Under the pieces are notes generated by a model. That model worked only from the letters and a program-made list of their open reading frames with translations. It was not told the DNA's origin and did not search any database. From contig NZ_MUXX01000003.1 in the NCBI RefSeq assembly GCF_002015045.1, positions 62,001 to 126,000 of the forward strand: a DNA stretch of 64,000 nt. Direction: 5' to 3'. Each line of letters begins with the position of its first letter. Position 1 is the first letter of the stretch. The DNA is from Haemophilus paraphrohaemolyticus (GTDB lineage: Bacteria; Pseudomonadota; Gammaproteobacteria; Enterobacterales; Pasteurellaceae). The position numbers and the translations under genes are program-made. Below are positions 26,427-35,762 of this stretch, in pieces.

Positions 26427-27278
26427 ATGAAAAACGAACAAAACGGCATTTTATATATTGTTGCCACCCCAATTGGTAATTTAGGCGACATCACTCAGCG
26501 TGCATTAGACACCTTCGCACAAGTCGATTTAATCGCCGCTGAAGACACCCGCCACAGTGGATTACTTTTAAGTCACTACGGCATCAAAAAGCCTTTTTTT
26601 GCCTTACACGACCACAACGAACAACAGAAAGCATCTATTTTAGTCGAGAAATTAACCAAAGGCGAAAATATCGCCCTGATTTCAGATGCAGGCACACCGC
26701 TGATTAGCGACCCTGGCTTTCACCTCGTTCGTCACTGCCGACAAGCAGGCATTCGTGTTGTGCCTGTAGTCGGTGCTTGTGCTGCAATTGGCGCATTAAG
26801 CTGTTCAGGCATTGCCTCAGACCGTTTTTGTTTCGAAGGGTTCTTGCCCGCCAAAACAAAATCACGTTGCGATAAATTAGAAGCCTTAAGTGAAGAGCCT
26901 AGAACGCTGATTTTCTACGAATCAACCCACCGCATTTTAGACACACTTGCGGATATGCAAAAAATCTGGGGTTCAGACCGCTATATTGTGATGGCAAGAG
27001 AACTCACTAAAACGTGGGAAACCATTCACGGTGACACGCTCGGCAACTTAATTGAATGGCTGAATGAAGACAACAACCGCACTAAAGGCGAAATCGTTCT
27101 GATTGTGGAAGGCAAATCCGAAACCGAAGAGGAAAGTTTTAGCCCACAAGCGGTCAAATTATTTCGACTTTTAACCAACGAAATGCCAATGAAAAAAGCC
27201 GCAAGCATCGTGGCAGAAACCTTTAGCTATAAGAAAAATGCCCTTTATCAGTTTGGTTTAGAAAATTTTGCAAAATAG
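26427..27278 (+). CDS. rsmI: 16S rRNA (cytidine1402-2'-O)-methyltransferase
   Basis: Methylates the ribose of C1402 in 16S rRNA with S-adenosylmethionine. The 283-residue product shows the family pattern: [19 protein letters not shown] at the N-terminus, [40 protein letters not shown] and FYESTHRI. Divergent from lpoA, as in E. coli. The C-terminal [19 protein letters not shown] is the usual helical end. It is followed by a strong bidirectional terminator shared with mpl. Confidence 0.97.
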   Translation: MKNEQNGILYIVATPIGNLGDITQRALDTFAQVDLIAAEDTRHSGLLLSHYGIKKPFFALHDHNEQQKASILVEKLTKGENIALISDAGTPLISDPGFHLVRHCRQAGIRVVPVVGACAAIGALSCSGIASDRFCFEGFLPAKTKSRCDKLEALSEEPRTLIFYESTHRILDTLADMQKIWGSDRYIVMARELTKTWETIHGDTLGNLIEWLNEDNNRTKGEIVLIVEGKSETEEESFSPQAVKLFRLLTNEMPMKKAASIVAETFSYKKNALYQFGLENFAK

Positions 27279-27284
27279 GATAAA

Positions 27285-27321
27285 AAACACCCGCTTAGAT
27301 TTAACCTCAAGCGGGTGTTTT
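27285..27321. terminator. Bidirectional terminator between rsmI and mpl
   Basis: AAAACACCCGCTT and AAGCGGGTGTTTT form a perfect 13-pair stem with flanking A and T runs suited to both convergent genes. Confidence 0.85.
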
Positions 27322-27340
27322 CTTTCTCTATTTTACTCAT

Positions 27341-28705
27341 TTAGCCTTTTAGCTTCTCAATCAATTTATGATGAATGCCACCAAAAGCCCCGTTGCTCAT
27401 CACTAAAATATGATCACCTGTTTTTGCTTCTTGGGCAATCATTTCAACTAACGTATCAATGCTTGCTGACCATTTTGCTGGTTGGGTTAATGCATCAGTG
27501 ATTTGGCTCACTTTCCAAGGAATGGTATCAGGCTGATAAATAAAGACCGCTTGTGCATCGTGTAGGCTTGGTGCGATGTCATCTTTATGCACGCCCATTT
27601 TCATTGTGTTTGAACGAGGCTCTAACACCGCAATAATGCGAGCATCTTTGCCGATCTTACCACGAAGTGCATCGACTGTGGCTTCAATTGCGGTTGGATG
27701 ATGAGCGAAATCATCGTAAACAGTAATGCTGTTTACCTCGCCTTTGACTTCCAAACGGCGGTTGGCATTGATGAACGAGCCTAACGCTTTACAAGCACCT
27801 TCAACGCTTACACCAGCGTGCTGTGAGGCGGCAATTGCCATCAATGCGTTATGCATATTGTGGCGACCGATAATGTTCCAACGCACTTCACCTGCTTTTT
27901 TGCCGAAATGATACACTTCAAAATGTGAGCAATCCGCACTTAATGGTTTTGCAAACCACTCCTTGCCTTCGCCAATCGCTTGTACTTCGCTGTAGGTGCC
28001 AATTTTGAGCGTATCTTGCACATTTTGATCGTCACTTGTCGCAAGGATTCGCCCTTCGCTTGGAATGGTACGGATAAGGTGGTGGAATTGACGTTGGATT
28101 GCGTGCAAATCATCAAAAATATCGGCGTGATCGAATTCGATGTTGTTGATAACCAAGGTTCTTGGCGAATAATGCACAAATTTAGACCGCTTGTCGAAGA
28201 AGGCGGAATCGTATTCGTCCGCTTCAATCACGAAGAATTTGCTTGAACCAGAACGTGCTGAAATACCGAAATTGCCTGCCACACCACCAATTAAAAAGCC
28301 AGTATCGATCTGGTTTTGATCTAAAATCCACGCCAACATACCTGTGGTAGTAGTTTTTCCGTGGGTACCTGAAACAGCAAGCACCCAGCGATCTTTAAGC
28401 AGATGATCGTGCAACCATTGTGGGCCTGATGTGTAATTTAACTGATTATTAAGCACATATTCCACGCAAGGATTACCACGGCTCATTGCATTACCGATAA
28501 CAACTAAATCGGGGGCAGGTTGTAATTGGTCAACATTGTAGTTAGGAATAACCTCGATGCCGTGCGTTTCTAAAAAAGTGCTCATTGGCGGATAAACGTT
28601 GGTGTCTGAACCTGTCACTTTATAGCCAAGCTCTCGAGCAATCATTGCCACGCCACCCATAAAAGTGCCGCAAATGCCAAGGATGTGAATGTGTTTTTGT
28701 TTCAT
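27341..28705 (-). CDS. mpl: UDP-MurNAc:L-alanyl-gamma-D-glutamyl-meso-DAP ligase
   Basis: Recycling enzyme that joins the recovered tripeptide directly to UDP-MurNAc, feeding cell-wall synthesis. The 454-residue product is a Mur ligase: KHIHILGICGTFMGGVAMIA (N-terminal UDP domain), [18 protein letters not shown] (P-loop), EADEYDSAFFDKRSKF (Mpl-specific), INNIEFDHADIFDDL, and DDFAHHPTAIEATVDALRG. GICGTFMGG instead of the Mur[10 protein letters not shown] marks it as Mpl. A 75-base longer frame upstream contains a repeat fragment and is not a likely start; ATG at 28705 was used. Confidence 0.96.
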   Translation of the reverse strand: MKQKHIHILGICGTFMGGVAMIARELGYKVTGSDTNVYPPMSTFLETHGIEVIPNYNVDQLQPAPDLVVIGNAMSRGNPCVEYVLNNQLNYTSGPQWLHDHLLKDRWVLAVSGTHGKTTTTGMLAWILDQNQIDTGFLIGGVAGNFGISARSGSSKFFVIEADEYDSAFFDKRSKFVHYSPRTLVINNIEFDHADIFDDLHAIQRQFHHLIRTIPSEGRILATSDDQNVQDTLKIGTYSEVQAIGEGKEWFAKPLSADCSHFEVYHFGKKAGEVRWNIIGRHNMHNALMAIAASQHAGVSVEGACKALGSFINANRRLEVKGEVNSITVYDDFAHHPTAIEATVDALRGKIGKDARIIAVLEPRSNTMKMGVHKDDIAPSLHDAQAVFIYQPDTIPWKVSQITDALTQPAKWSASIDTLVEMIAQEAKTGDHILVMSNGAFGGIHHKLIEKLKG

Positions 28706-28734
28706 TAGAAATCCATTTAATTTACGTAAAAATA

Positions 28735-28756
28735 TCCCCCTCTTTAGAAAAGAGAG
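28735..28756. repeat. Fragment of a CCCCTCTTT-type repeat upstream of mpl
   Basis: CCCCCTCTTTAGAAAAGAG repeats almost exactly the left end of the larger inverted repeat at 48408-48530. It is a partial copy only. Confidence 0.45.
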
Positions 28757-28829
28757 AAGCTTATCAATCAAGTATAACAAAAAAGGCTAGATTCCATAAG
28801 AACCTAGCCTTTCGCTAATCAAATTTCAA

Positions 28830-29567
28830 TTATTTTACATCAAAATATGCTTGTAAATCGTCGCTACCGCCAATGTGTTTACCACCGATGAATACTTGTG
28901 GAACTGAAGTACGACCAGTAATTGCACGTACAGAAGTGGTTGAAGCATCTTTACCTAATACGATTTCTTCATATTGGTAGCCTTTCACTTCTAATAATGC
29001 TTTTGCTTTTGCACAGAATGGGCAACCAGGTTTAGTGATGATTGACACTGATGGTTTTGCTTCCCAAGCTGGGTTTAAGTATTTGATCATTGTATCTGCA
29101 TCAGATACTTTGAACGGGTCGCCTGGTTCTTGTGGTTCGATGAACATTTTTTCAACTGTACCGTTTACAACGTACATAGAATAACGCCAAGAACGTTCGC
29201 CAAAACCTAAGTCGTTTTTGCTTACTAACATACCCATACCACGAGTGAAATCGCCGTTACCATCTGGGATAACTGTTACATTTTCAGACTCTTGGTCTTC
29301 TTTCCACGCATTCATTACGAATGTATCGTTTACAGATACACACACGATTTCATCAACGCCTAATGCGTAGAATTCTTTCGCTAATTCGTTGTAACGTGGT
29401 AAGTGAGTTGATGAACAAGTTGGTGTGAAAGCACCTGGTAATGAGAAAACAACTACTTTTTTGTTGTTGAAGATTTCATCTGTAGTTACATCAACCCATG
29501 CGTCGCCTTGACGTGTGTGGAATGTTACTGAAGGAACTTTTTGACCTGTCATATCTTTTAAAGACAT
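28830..29567 (-). CDS. Hybrid peroxiredoxin-glutaredoxin (Prx5-Grx)
   Basis: A 245-residue fusion enzyme reducing hydrogen peroxide and alkyl hydroperoxides with glutathione. The N-terminal peroxiredoxin-5 domain (residues 1-160) has the peroxidatic cysteine in PGAFTPTCSSTHLP; the C-terminal glutaredoxin has the redox pair GCPFCAKAK, then TSVPQVFIGGKHIGG. This fusion is known from Haemophilus and relatives, so both halves act in one polypeptide. The longer frame start 24 codons upstream was rejected because MSLKDMTGQKVP with AAAGAAGGAG-like leader AGAAAAAAT fits the family. It is divergent from oxyR, its likely regulator. Confidence 0.95.
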   Translation of the reverse strand: MSLKDMTGQKVPSVTFHTRQGDAWVDVTTDEIFNNKKVVVFSLPGAFTPTCSSTHLPRYNELAKEFYALGVDEIVCVSVNDTFVMNAWKEDQESENVTVIPDGNGDFTRGMGMLVSKNDLGFGERSWRYSMYVVNGTVEKMFIEPQEPGDPFKVSDADTMIKYLNPAWEAKPSVSIITKPGCPFCAKAKALLEVKGYQYEEIVLGKDASTTSVRAITGRTSVPQVFIGGKHIGGSDDLQAYFDVK

Positions 29568-29639
29568 ATTTTTTCTCCAAAAAAATAAATAAGAATTAAA
29601 AATCTGACGCATTTTACAGATAAATATGCCATAATTCAT

Positions 29640-29660
29640 CTTATTCTATTGATAGGTAAG
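29640..29660. promoter_or_regulatory. Candidate OxyR site in the divergent Prx-Grx/oxyR gap
   Basis: CTATTGATAG with flanking CTTA and TAAG forms an imperfect 21-base dyad (half-site ATAG/CTAT as in OxyR targets), about midway between the two divergent genes. Assignment is by position and half-sites only. Confidence 0.35.
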
Positions 29661-29690
29661 ATTTATAAATAAAATAAGGAAAAGATTATT

Positions 29691-30569
29691 GTGAATATAC
29701 GAGATCTGGAATATTTAATTTCATTAGCAGAGTACAAACATTTCCGTCGTGCTGCCGATGCGTGTAACGTGAGTCAGCCAACTTTAAGCGGTCAAATTCG
29801 TAAATTAGAAGATGAATTAGGAACGATTTTACTTGAACGTACTAGCCGTAAAGTGCTTTTCACCCAAGCAGGTTTGGCATTAGTGGATCAAGCAAAATCA
29901 GTATTGCGTGAAGTAAAGGTATTAAAAGAGATGGCAAGCAATCAGGGCAAAGAGATGTCAGGCCCACTTCACGTGGGGATTTTACCTACGCTCGGCCCAT
30001 ACCTTTCGCCAATTATTGTGCCCGCAATGAAAGAAGCCTTCCCAGAGCTTGAGCTTTATTTATACGAATTGCAAACCTCTCAAATGGTAGATCAACTTTC
30101 TGCTGGTCAGCTCGATTGCGGTATTTTGGCTTTCGTTAAAGAGAGCGAACCTTTTATCGAAGTGCCACTTTTTAACGAAGAGATTCTGCTTGCTGTTTCA
30201 GATAAGCACGAATGGGCAAAAGAAAAACAGCTACCGATTTCAGTTTTAAAAGATAAAGAGCTGCTTTTCTTAGATGATGGTCACTGCCTACGCACGCAAA
30301 CGCTGGATTACTGCTTATCGGTTGGGGCGAAAGAGAGTGCCCATTTCAAAGCAACTAATTTAGAAACACTCCGCAATATGGTAGCAGCCAATGTAGGCAT
30401 TTCGCTGATTCCCAAACTCGCCGCCAAAGAAACAAGCGGTGTGAAATACATTTCATTTTGCGATCCAACGCCGTTCCGTGCGGTTGGCTTAATTTATCGC
30501 CCAGGTTCACCACTTCGCACCCGCTATGAACGCCTTGCTAAAGGCATTGAAGAAGTAATGAAAAAATAA
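29691..30569 (+). CDS. oxyR: Hydrogen-peroxide sensor regulator OxyR
   Basis: LysR-type activator of peroxide defence, 292 residues. The N-terminal helix-turn-helix is MNIRDLEYLISLAEYKHFRR and SQPTLSGQIRKLEDELG; the redox pair falls at C199 and C208 (DDGHCLRTQTLDYC), exactly the numbering of E. coli OxyR. The start is GTG, with AAGGAAAAG before it. It is divergent from the Prx-Grx gene and is followed by fabR after 30 bases, as in E. coli (oxyR-fabR). Peroxide sensing can be asserted because both cysteines are present. Confidence 0.97.
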   Translation: MNIRDLEYLISLAEYKHFRRAADACNVSQPTLSGQIRKLEDELGTILLERTSRKVLFTQAGLALVDQAKSVLREVKVLKEMASNQGKEMSGPLHVGILPTLGPYLSPIIVPAMKEAFPELELYLYELQTSQMVDQLSAGQLDCGILAFVKESEPFIEVPLFNEEILLAVSDKHEWAKEKQLPISVLKDKELLFLDDGHCLRTQTLDYCLSVGAKESAHFKATNLETLRNMVAANVGISLIPKLAAKETSGVKYISFCDPTPFRAVGLIYRPGSPLRTRYERLAKGIEEVMKK

Positions 30570-30599
30570 AATGCTGCATAAGCGACGCAGAGATAACAA

Positions 30600-31214
30600 A
30601 TGAGTAATATAGGAATTCGAGCACAACAAAAAGAGAAAACCCGCCGTGCCCTTGTGGATGCGGCGTTCAACCAATTGAGTGCCGAAAAAAGTTTCAGCAA
30701 CTTAAGTTTGCGGGAAGTGGCACGCGAAGCGGGTATTGCCCCAACCTCTTTCTACCGCCACTTCAAAGATATGGACGAACTGGGCTTGGCAATGGTAGAT
30801 GAATCAGGCTTAGTACTGCGTCAGTTAATGCGTCAAGCTCGTAAACGTATTGAGAAAGGCGGCAGCGTGGTTGCCCTTTCGGTTGAAACTTTCTTTGAAC
30901 TGATTAACGACCGCCCCAACGTTTTTCGCTTATTATTGCGTGAAAGTTCAGGCACATCGCAAGCCTTTCGAACCGCAGCTTCGCGCGAAATTCAGCATTT
31001 TGTTGCAGAACTTACTGATTACATCTTAATGAAAAGCCCCGAATTAGGGCGTGAAATCGCTCATATTCAAGCAGAAGGATTGGTCACTCTCGTTTTTACT
31101 GCAGGTTCGCACGCTTTAGATATGAGCAACCAACAGCGTAATGAACTCAAAAAACGGGTGATGACCCAACTCCGAATGCTGATGCACGGTGCGTCCGCTT
31201 ATGTCAGAAAATAG
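30600..31214 (+). CDS. fabR: FabR, repressor of unsaturated fatty-acid synthesis
   Basis: TetR-family regulator of 204 residues that adjusts the unsaturated-to-saturated ratio by repressing fabA/fabB in E. coli. [18 protein letters not shown] and [20 protein letters not shown] are the helix-turn-helix; [19 protein letters not shown] is the conserved end of the ligand domain. Placed directly after oxyR, the conserved neighbourhood. Its targets are not visible in this window. Confidence 0.93.
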   Translation: MSNIGIRAQQKEKTRRALVDAAFNQLSAEKSFSNLSLREVAREAGIAPTSFYRHFKDMDELGLAMVDESGLVLRQLMRQARKRIEKGGSVVALSVETFFELINDRPNVFRLLLRESSGTSQAFRTAASREIQHFVAELTDYILMKSPELGREIAHIQAEGLVTLVFTAGSHALDMSNQQRNELKKRVMTQLRMLMHGASAYVRK

Positions 31215-31240
31215 AGGATTATTTATACACCCTGTCTGAC

Positions 31241-32227
31241 TTAATTTCGTGCTGAATAGACCTTAAACTTAGTCGATTTCGCCACCACTTCATGCTTGCC
31301 GAACGCGCTGTCTAGCAAGTCTGGATAAGGCAAAAAGGCATTTGCTACAATGCGTAATTCTCCACCTTGGGTTAAATGGTTTTTCGCTTGTAAGATCAAA
31401 TTTTCGACCGCTTGATAAGCCGTATCTACACCATCATGGAATGGCGGGTTGGAAACAATCAGATCAAATCGCCCGTCAATATGCGAGAACACGTCGCTTG
31501 CCAACACTTCGCCTTCCAATGCATTTTCCGACAAAGTACGTTTACTTGACGCAATTGCCATTGCGTGAATATCGCTCATCGTCAGCTTAATTTTCGGGAA
31601 CTGTTTTTTCAAACTCGCCCCAATTACGCCAGCCCCACAACCTAAATCCAACACTTTACCTTTTAAGCCGTCAGCTTTATGGAAGGTTGAAAGTAATAGT
31701 TTTGTGCCACTGTCTAATTCTGCTGAGCTAAACACCGCAGGCAAGGCGGAAATCGTTAAAGCATTGAACTCATAGCTTTTCCAGAATTTTTCTGCATTGA
31801 AAGTTGGCACGTTTTGCAGCTCAAAATGGTACAAACCACAGCGACGAGCCGAGTCAATTTTGGCAATATTGCCGAACGGTTCGAGCATTTTTTCCACCGA
31901 ACGCACGCCCGCACGGTTTTCGCCAATAATCAGCAATTCTTGCCCGACTTCTGCTTGAGCCAGCCATTCCAACAGTTGATATTGGCATTCTTGTTTATTT
32001 TTCGCCCAATAATAAACGGCTAAGTCCGCTTTTTTGCTGTTTTCCACACCAAATTCGACCGTTTGTCGTGAATGAGCGTAATCAAAATAACTGCTGAATA
32101 CTGACACCGATTTTGCACCAGTTAAGCTTTGAGCAAAATCATCACGCACATAACCAAAAAACAGTACTGATTTTTCGATAAATAAAGGCAAATGGCGAGC
32201 TAACACCTCGCTTTCAAGAGAGAACAT
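31241..32227 (-). CDS. rsmC: 16S rRNA (guanine1207-N2)-methyltransferase
   Basis: Methylates G1207 of 16S rRNA. The 328-residue product has a degenerate N-terminal methyltransferase-like domain followed by the active one: KGKVLDLGCGAGVIGASL (SAM site), LTMSDIHAMAIASSKRTL, and the catalytic LIVSNPPFHDGVDT (NPPF). RSVEKMLEPFGNIAKI in the N-terminal half is RsmC-like. Divergent from holD, as in E. coli. Convergent with fabR over a gap of only 26 bases. Confidence 0.95.
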   Translation of the reverse strand: MFSLESEVLARHLPLFIEKSVLFFGYVRDDFAQSLTGAKSVSVFSSYFDYAHSRQTVEFGVENSKKADLAVYYWAKNKQECQYQLLEWLAQAEVGQELLIIGENRAGVRSVEKMLEPFGNIAKIDSARRCGLYHFELQNVPTFNAEKFWKSYEFNALTISALPAVFSSAELDSGTKLLLSTFHKADGLKGKVLDLGCGAGVIGASLKKQFPKIKLTMSDIHAMAIASSKRTLSENALEGEVLASDVFSHIDGRFDLIVSNPPFHDGVDTAYQAVENLILQAKNHLTQGGELRIVANAFLPYPDLLDSAFGKHEVVAKSTKFKVYSARN

Positions 32228-32307
32228 AATTTCCTTTCCTTTAAAAATAATTTCCGCATTTTACCCAGTTTTGCTACTATTCCCTATCAATTTTTTGCGA
32301 GAACAAG

Positions 32308-32718
32308 ATGAATAGACGAGATTTATTATTGCAAGCAATGGGCGTAACACAATGGCAGTTGGTTAAGCCACAAGCACTCAAAGGCGATGCTCAAATTCGG
32401 TTAGATCAAGCGGTCAAATTAGTGGTGATTTGTGAAGAAGAACAACAAAAAAGCAGGCTTTTTCAAGACTTACTTTTTGCACTCTCATTGCAATCAAATG
32501 AATTTTACTGGGTAAATCACGAGCAATTTCAACGAATCCGTTTCAAGCATACTCCCTTTTTATTGGTGATAGAAAACGAAGAACAAGCGGTCAAAATTCA
32601 GAAAAAATGTACAAATCAGCCACAATTGAAGGTCGAAAGTTGGGCAGAATTATTGAAGCCTGAAAGTAAAAGGAAGTTGTGGAAAGGATTGGATAATGTT
32701 TTTCAAAAACAGATTTAA
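32308..32718 (+). CDS. holD: DNA polymerase III subunit psi
   Basis: A 136-residue clamp-loader accessory protein that bridges the gamma complex to chi and SSB. NRRDLLLQAMGVTQWQLVKP matches the conserved N-terminus of HolD, which binds the clamp loader; the rest is typical but more variable. In E. coli holD is followed by rimI; here znuA follows after 82 bases, so the rimI link is absent at this site. An uptake word occurs twice within the gene. Confidence 0.9.
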   Translation: MNRRDLLLQAMGVTQWQLVKPQALKGDAQIRLDQAVKLVVICEEEQQKSRLFQDLLFALSLQSNEFYWVNHEQFQRIRFKHTPFLLVIENEEQAVKIQKKCTNQPQLKVESWAELLKPESKRKLWKGLDNVFQKQI

Positions 32719-32800
32719 ATTCCCATAAAAAAATAATGGTAATTTAAAATCTTTCTGCTAGAATGCTCAAAATTAACGTTTTATTAACAGGAGACAAATT

Positions 32801-33727
32801 ATGAAAAAAACGTTACTTGCAGCAGGGATTTTAGCCGCAACTTCATTTGCTCACGCGGATGTATTAACCACCATCAAACCTCTAGGCTTTATTGCGAATG
32901 CAATTACCGATGGCATAACAGATACACAAGTGCTATTACCAGTGAGTGCATCACCGCATGATTACAGCTTGAAGCCCTCTGATGTTGAAAAATTAAAATC
33001 AGCAGAATTAGTAGTTTGGGTAGGGCACGGTCTAGAGTCATTTTTAGAAAAATCTGTTGAAAAATTACCTGAAAGCAAGGTGCTAGAACTAGGTGAAGTA
33101 CCTGCTATTGAAGAGATTATCGAAGCAACACATCACGAAGATCACGACCATGACCACGATCATGGGCATCATCAACATGCTCATGGTCACGATCATCACG
33201 GACATGACCACAGCCACGACTGGCACATCTGGCTTTCAAGCGATGCGAGTAAAATTGCTGCAGAGCAAATCGCGGATCGTTTAACTCAGCTATATCCAGC
33301 GAAAAAGGTAAAAATTACCGAAAACTTAGCGAAATTTAAAACTGCAGTAGATGCCAAAACCGTGCAATTAAAAGCCCAGCTTGAGCCAGTAAAAGGCAAA
33401 GGTTATTACACTTTCCACGAGGCTTATGGCTATTTTGAATCGGCTTACGGCTTGAACTCACTTGGTTCATTTACCATCAATCCAACGGTTGCCCCTGGTG
33501 CAAAAACTTTGGCGAAAATCAAAGAGCATATTGCAGAACACAAAGCCGTTTGCTTATTTGCTGAGCCACAATTTACACCTCGTGTAGTAGAAAGTTTAAG
33601 CAAAGGCACGCAAGTAGGCGTTGGTCAGCTAGACCCGCTTGGTGCGAAAATTGAGATGAGTGCAGAAGCTTATCCACAATTCTTACAAGGTATTGCGGAT
33701 GAGTTTACGAAATGTTTAGCGAAATAA
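32801..33727 (+). CDS. znuA: ZnuA, periplasmic zinc-binding protein
   Basis: A 308-residue substrate-binding protein of the ZnuABC zinc importer. The signal peptide MKKTLLAAGILAATSFAHA is clear. Zinc ligands are the His of VSASPHDYSL, the His of YTFHEAYGYF, and the C-terminal FAEPQF region. A His/Asp-rich loop of about 35 residues (roughly 105-140; HDHDHDHGHH, HGHDHHGHDH) sits between the first two, as in zinc-scavenging ZnuA proteins. The permease and ATPase genes znuB and znuC are not adjacent. A hairpin follows the stop. Confidence 0.95.
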   Translation: MKKTLLAAGILAATSFAHADVLTTIKPLGFIANAITDGITDTQVLLPVSASPHDYSLKPSDVEKLKSAELVVWVGHGLESFLEKSVEKLPESKVLELGEVPAIEEIIEATHHEDHDHDHDHGHHQHAHGHDHHGHDHSHDWHIWLSSDASKIAAEQIADRLTQLYPAKKVKITENLAKFKTAVDAKTVQLKAQLEPVKGKGYYTFHEAYGYFESAYGLNSLGSFTINPTVAPGAKTLAKIKEHIAEHKAVCLFAEPQFTPRVVESLSKGTQVGVGQLDPLGAKIEMSAEAYPQFLQGIADEFTKCLAK

Positions 33728-33760
33728 GGTTTCATACAACTAGATATTCTTAATGTAATA

Positions 33761-33794
33761 TAGCAACTGTGTTTTTAGGTAAAGACAGTTGCTA
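33761..33794. terminator. Hairpin downstream of znuA
   Basis: TAGCAACTGT and ACAGTTGCTA are perfect 10-base arms with a 14-base loop. No T-run follows, so its efficiency is uncertain. Confidence 0.4.
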
Positions 33795-33942
33795 CACTAC
33801 AACTAATCGTTGTTCGTAAAAACAGCATCATTACCCAATCTATTTTTACTAATTCCATCCTTCCTACCCAATTCTCATGTATAATGTTTCCCCAACTTAG
33901 CCTCCACTTACTTATCATAAGCGGAACATAAAAGGAGTTGCT

Positions 33943-34560
33943 ATGAGCCAATTTTTCTACATTCACCCTGAAAATCCGCAGTCTCGTTTGATTAACCAAG
34001 CGGTTGAAATTATCCGTAAAGGTGGCGTGATTATTTACCCGACCGATTCAGGCTATGCTCTCGGTTGTGGGATTGGGGAAAAAGCGGCGATGGAACGTAT
34101 CGTGAAAATTCGTCAGTTGCCTGAAAATCACAATTTCACGCTAGTATGTAGCGATTTATCCGAGCTTTCGACTTATGCCATGGTGGATAACCAAGCTTAT
34201 CGCTTGATGAAAAATAACGTACCGAATCCGTACACCTTTATTTTGCCAGCGACTAAAGATGTACCGCGTCGGCTACAAACCAAACGTAAAACCATCGGTA
34301 TTCGCGTGCCAGATAATGCAATTGCGTTAGCATTGATTGCCGCCCTTGGCGAGCCATTGCTTTCTTGCTCTTTGATGTTGCCTGGTGAAGAGATGACGCA
34401 GTCGAATCCTGAAGAAATCCGCAACATTTTAGAACGCCAAGTGGATCTGATTATTCACGGTGGCTATTTGGGCGTTGAACCGACAACGGTGATTGATTTA
34501 ACGAATGATAGCCCTGAAATTATCCGTGAAGGATCGGGCAACCTCACACCATTTATTTAA
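33943..34560 (+). CDS. yciO: YciO, Sua5/YrdC family protein
   Basis: A 205-residue member of the Sua5/YciO/YrdC family that binds RNA or nucleotides; TsaC-type members make threonylcarbamoyl-AMP for tRNA, but YciO's own role is less certain. [56 protein letters not shown] and [20 protein letters not shown] match YciO closely. AAAGGAGTTGCT gives a strong ribosome site. rluB is 38 bases downstream on the same strand, the same pairing as in E. coli. Confidence 0.95.
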   Translation: MSQFFYIHPENPQSRLINQAVEIIRKGGVIIYPTDSGYALGCGIGEKAAMERIVKIRQLPENHNFTLVCSDLSELSTYAMVDNQAYRLMKNNVPNPYTFILPATKDVPRRLQTKRKTIGIRVPDNAIALALIAALGEPLLSCSLMLPGEEMTQSNPEEIRNILERQVDLIIHGGYLGVEPTTVIDLTNDSPEIIREGSGNLTPFI

Positions 34561-34598
34561 AACATTTAGACGCTTGTGAAAGCGACAAAGGACAAACC

Positions 34599-35639
34599 AT
34601 GAAAACCTTTCAAAACAAACAAAAGCCTGCTTTTAACCAAAAATCAGACGAGAAAAGAAAGAGCAAAAATCCACGCTTAGCGGAACGCAACGAACAGCGT
34701 GCTGCACGCCCAACTTCTCGTCGGCTTGCAAAAAAAATGGCAAAACCGACCGCTTCTCTAGATAAAACGACAGAGAAAAAAGAGAAAGTTTTAGGCGAGA
34801 AATTACAGAAAATTTTAGCTCGAGCGGGGCAAGGTTCACGCCGTGAATTAGAAGAGGTAATTGCAGCAGGACGCGTGAGTGTAGACGGCAAAATTGCCTC
34901 ACTTGGTGACCGTGTAGTATTAAGCTCTGCAACCAAAATCCGTATCGACGGGCATTTAATCAACATCATCCCAACGCAAAAAGAAATTTGTCGCGTGTTA
35001 ATGTATTACAAACCTGAAGGCGAACTTTGCACTCGCTCTGACCCTGAAGGTCGTGCAACCGTTTTCGACCGTTTACCACGTTTAACAGGATCACGCTGGA
35101 TCGCTGTAGGGCGCTTAGACATCAACACTTCAGGCTTATTGCTCTTTACCACCGACGGCGAATTGGCCAACCGCTTAATGCATCCAAGCCGTGAAGTAGA
35201 GCGTGAATACTCAGTGCGTGTGTTCGGCAATGTAGACGAAGCGATGCTACAACGCTTACGCAAAGGCGTGCAGTTGGAAGATGGTCCTGCTAACTTCAAG
35301 CAAATTAAGGCTGTGGGCGGTACGGGGATTAACCAATGGTTTGATGTCACCTTAACCGAAGGGCGCAACCGTGAAGTACGTCGCTTATGGGAATCGCAAG
35401 AAGTAGAAGTGAGCCGTTTGATCCGCATTCGCTATGGCAATATCAAGCTCGAAAAAAACCTTCCACGTGGTGGCTGGGAAGAGATGGGGCTTGAGCAAGT
35501 GAATTATCTGCGTGAATTAGTTGGTCTCTCTCCAGAAACTGAAACCAAAGTGGATGTGACAAAAAACAGAAGACGCACTAACATTCACCAAATTCGTAAA
35601 GCGGTAAAACAGCACGCAAAATATCGTGCGAAAAGTTAA
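34599..35639 (+). CDS. rluB: 23S rRNA pseudouridine2605 synthase
   Basis: Converts U2605 of 23S rRNA to pseudouridine. The 346-residue protein begins with a basic, probably disordered tail of about 65 residues, then an S4 RNA-binding domain ([20 protein letters not shown]) and the RsuA-family catalytic domain with [19 protein letters not shown] (catalytic D174) and [14 protein letters not shown]. The N-terminal extension (K, R, Q rich) is longer than in E. coli RluB. A terminator follows. Confidence 0.95.
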   Translation: MKTFQNKQKPAFNQKSDEKRKSKNPRLAERNEQRAARPTSRRLAKKMAKPTASLDKTTEKKEKVLGEKLQKILARAGQGSRRELEEVIAAGRVSVDGKIASLGDRVVLSSATKIRIDGHLINIIPTQKEICRVLMYYKPEGELCTRSDPEGRATVFDRLPRLTGSRWIAVGRLDINTSGLLLFTTDGELANRLMHPSREVEREYSVRVFGNVDEAMLQRLRKGVQLEDGPANFKQIKAVGGTGINQWFDVTLTEGRNREVRRLWESQEVEVSRLIRIRYGNIKLEKNLPRGGWEEMGLEQVNYLRELVGLSPETETKVDVTKNRRRTNIHQIRKAVKQHAKYRAKS

Positions 35640-35648
35640 TCAGATTTT

Positions 35649-35673
35649 AAAGCGTGCTCGGCACGCTTTTTAT
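35649..35673 (+). terminator. Rho-independent terminator after rluB
   Basis: AAAGCGTGC-TCG-GCACGCTTT followed by TTATTT, nine perfect stem pairs 9 bases after the stop. Confidence 0.85.
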
Positions 35674-35762
35674 TTGCCCAAAGTGGGGTATTTTAGTTAC
35701 ATTTTGAGAGGCATATACTACTTGCAATATTCCACAAAAATTAACCGCTTGAGGAGATAAAA

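Noticed and set aside
32719..32800. Zur operator before znuA
   Set aside because: The gap is AT-rich but no palindrome close to the Zur consensus could be found by eye.
33110..33230. His/Asp-codon repeat in znuA as a tandem-repeat or phase-variable tract
   Set aside because: The repeat is irregular at the DNA level and encodes the zinc-binding loop expected for ZnuA.
34610..35428. Minus-strand frames of 100-140 codons inside rluB
   Set aside because: Opposite the clearly coding rluB frame with all family motifs; no independent support.
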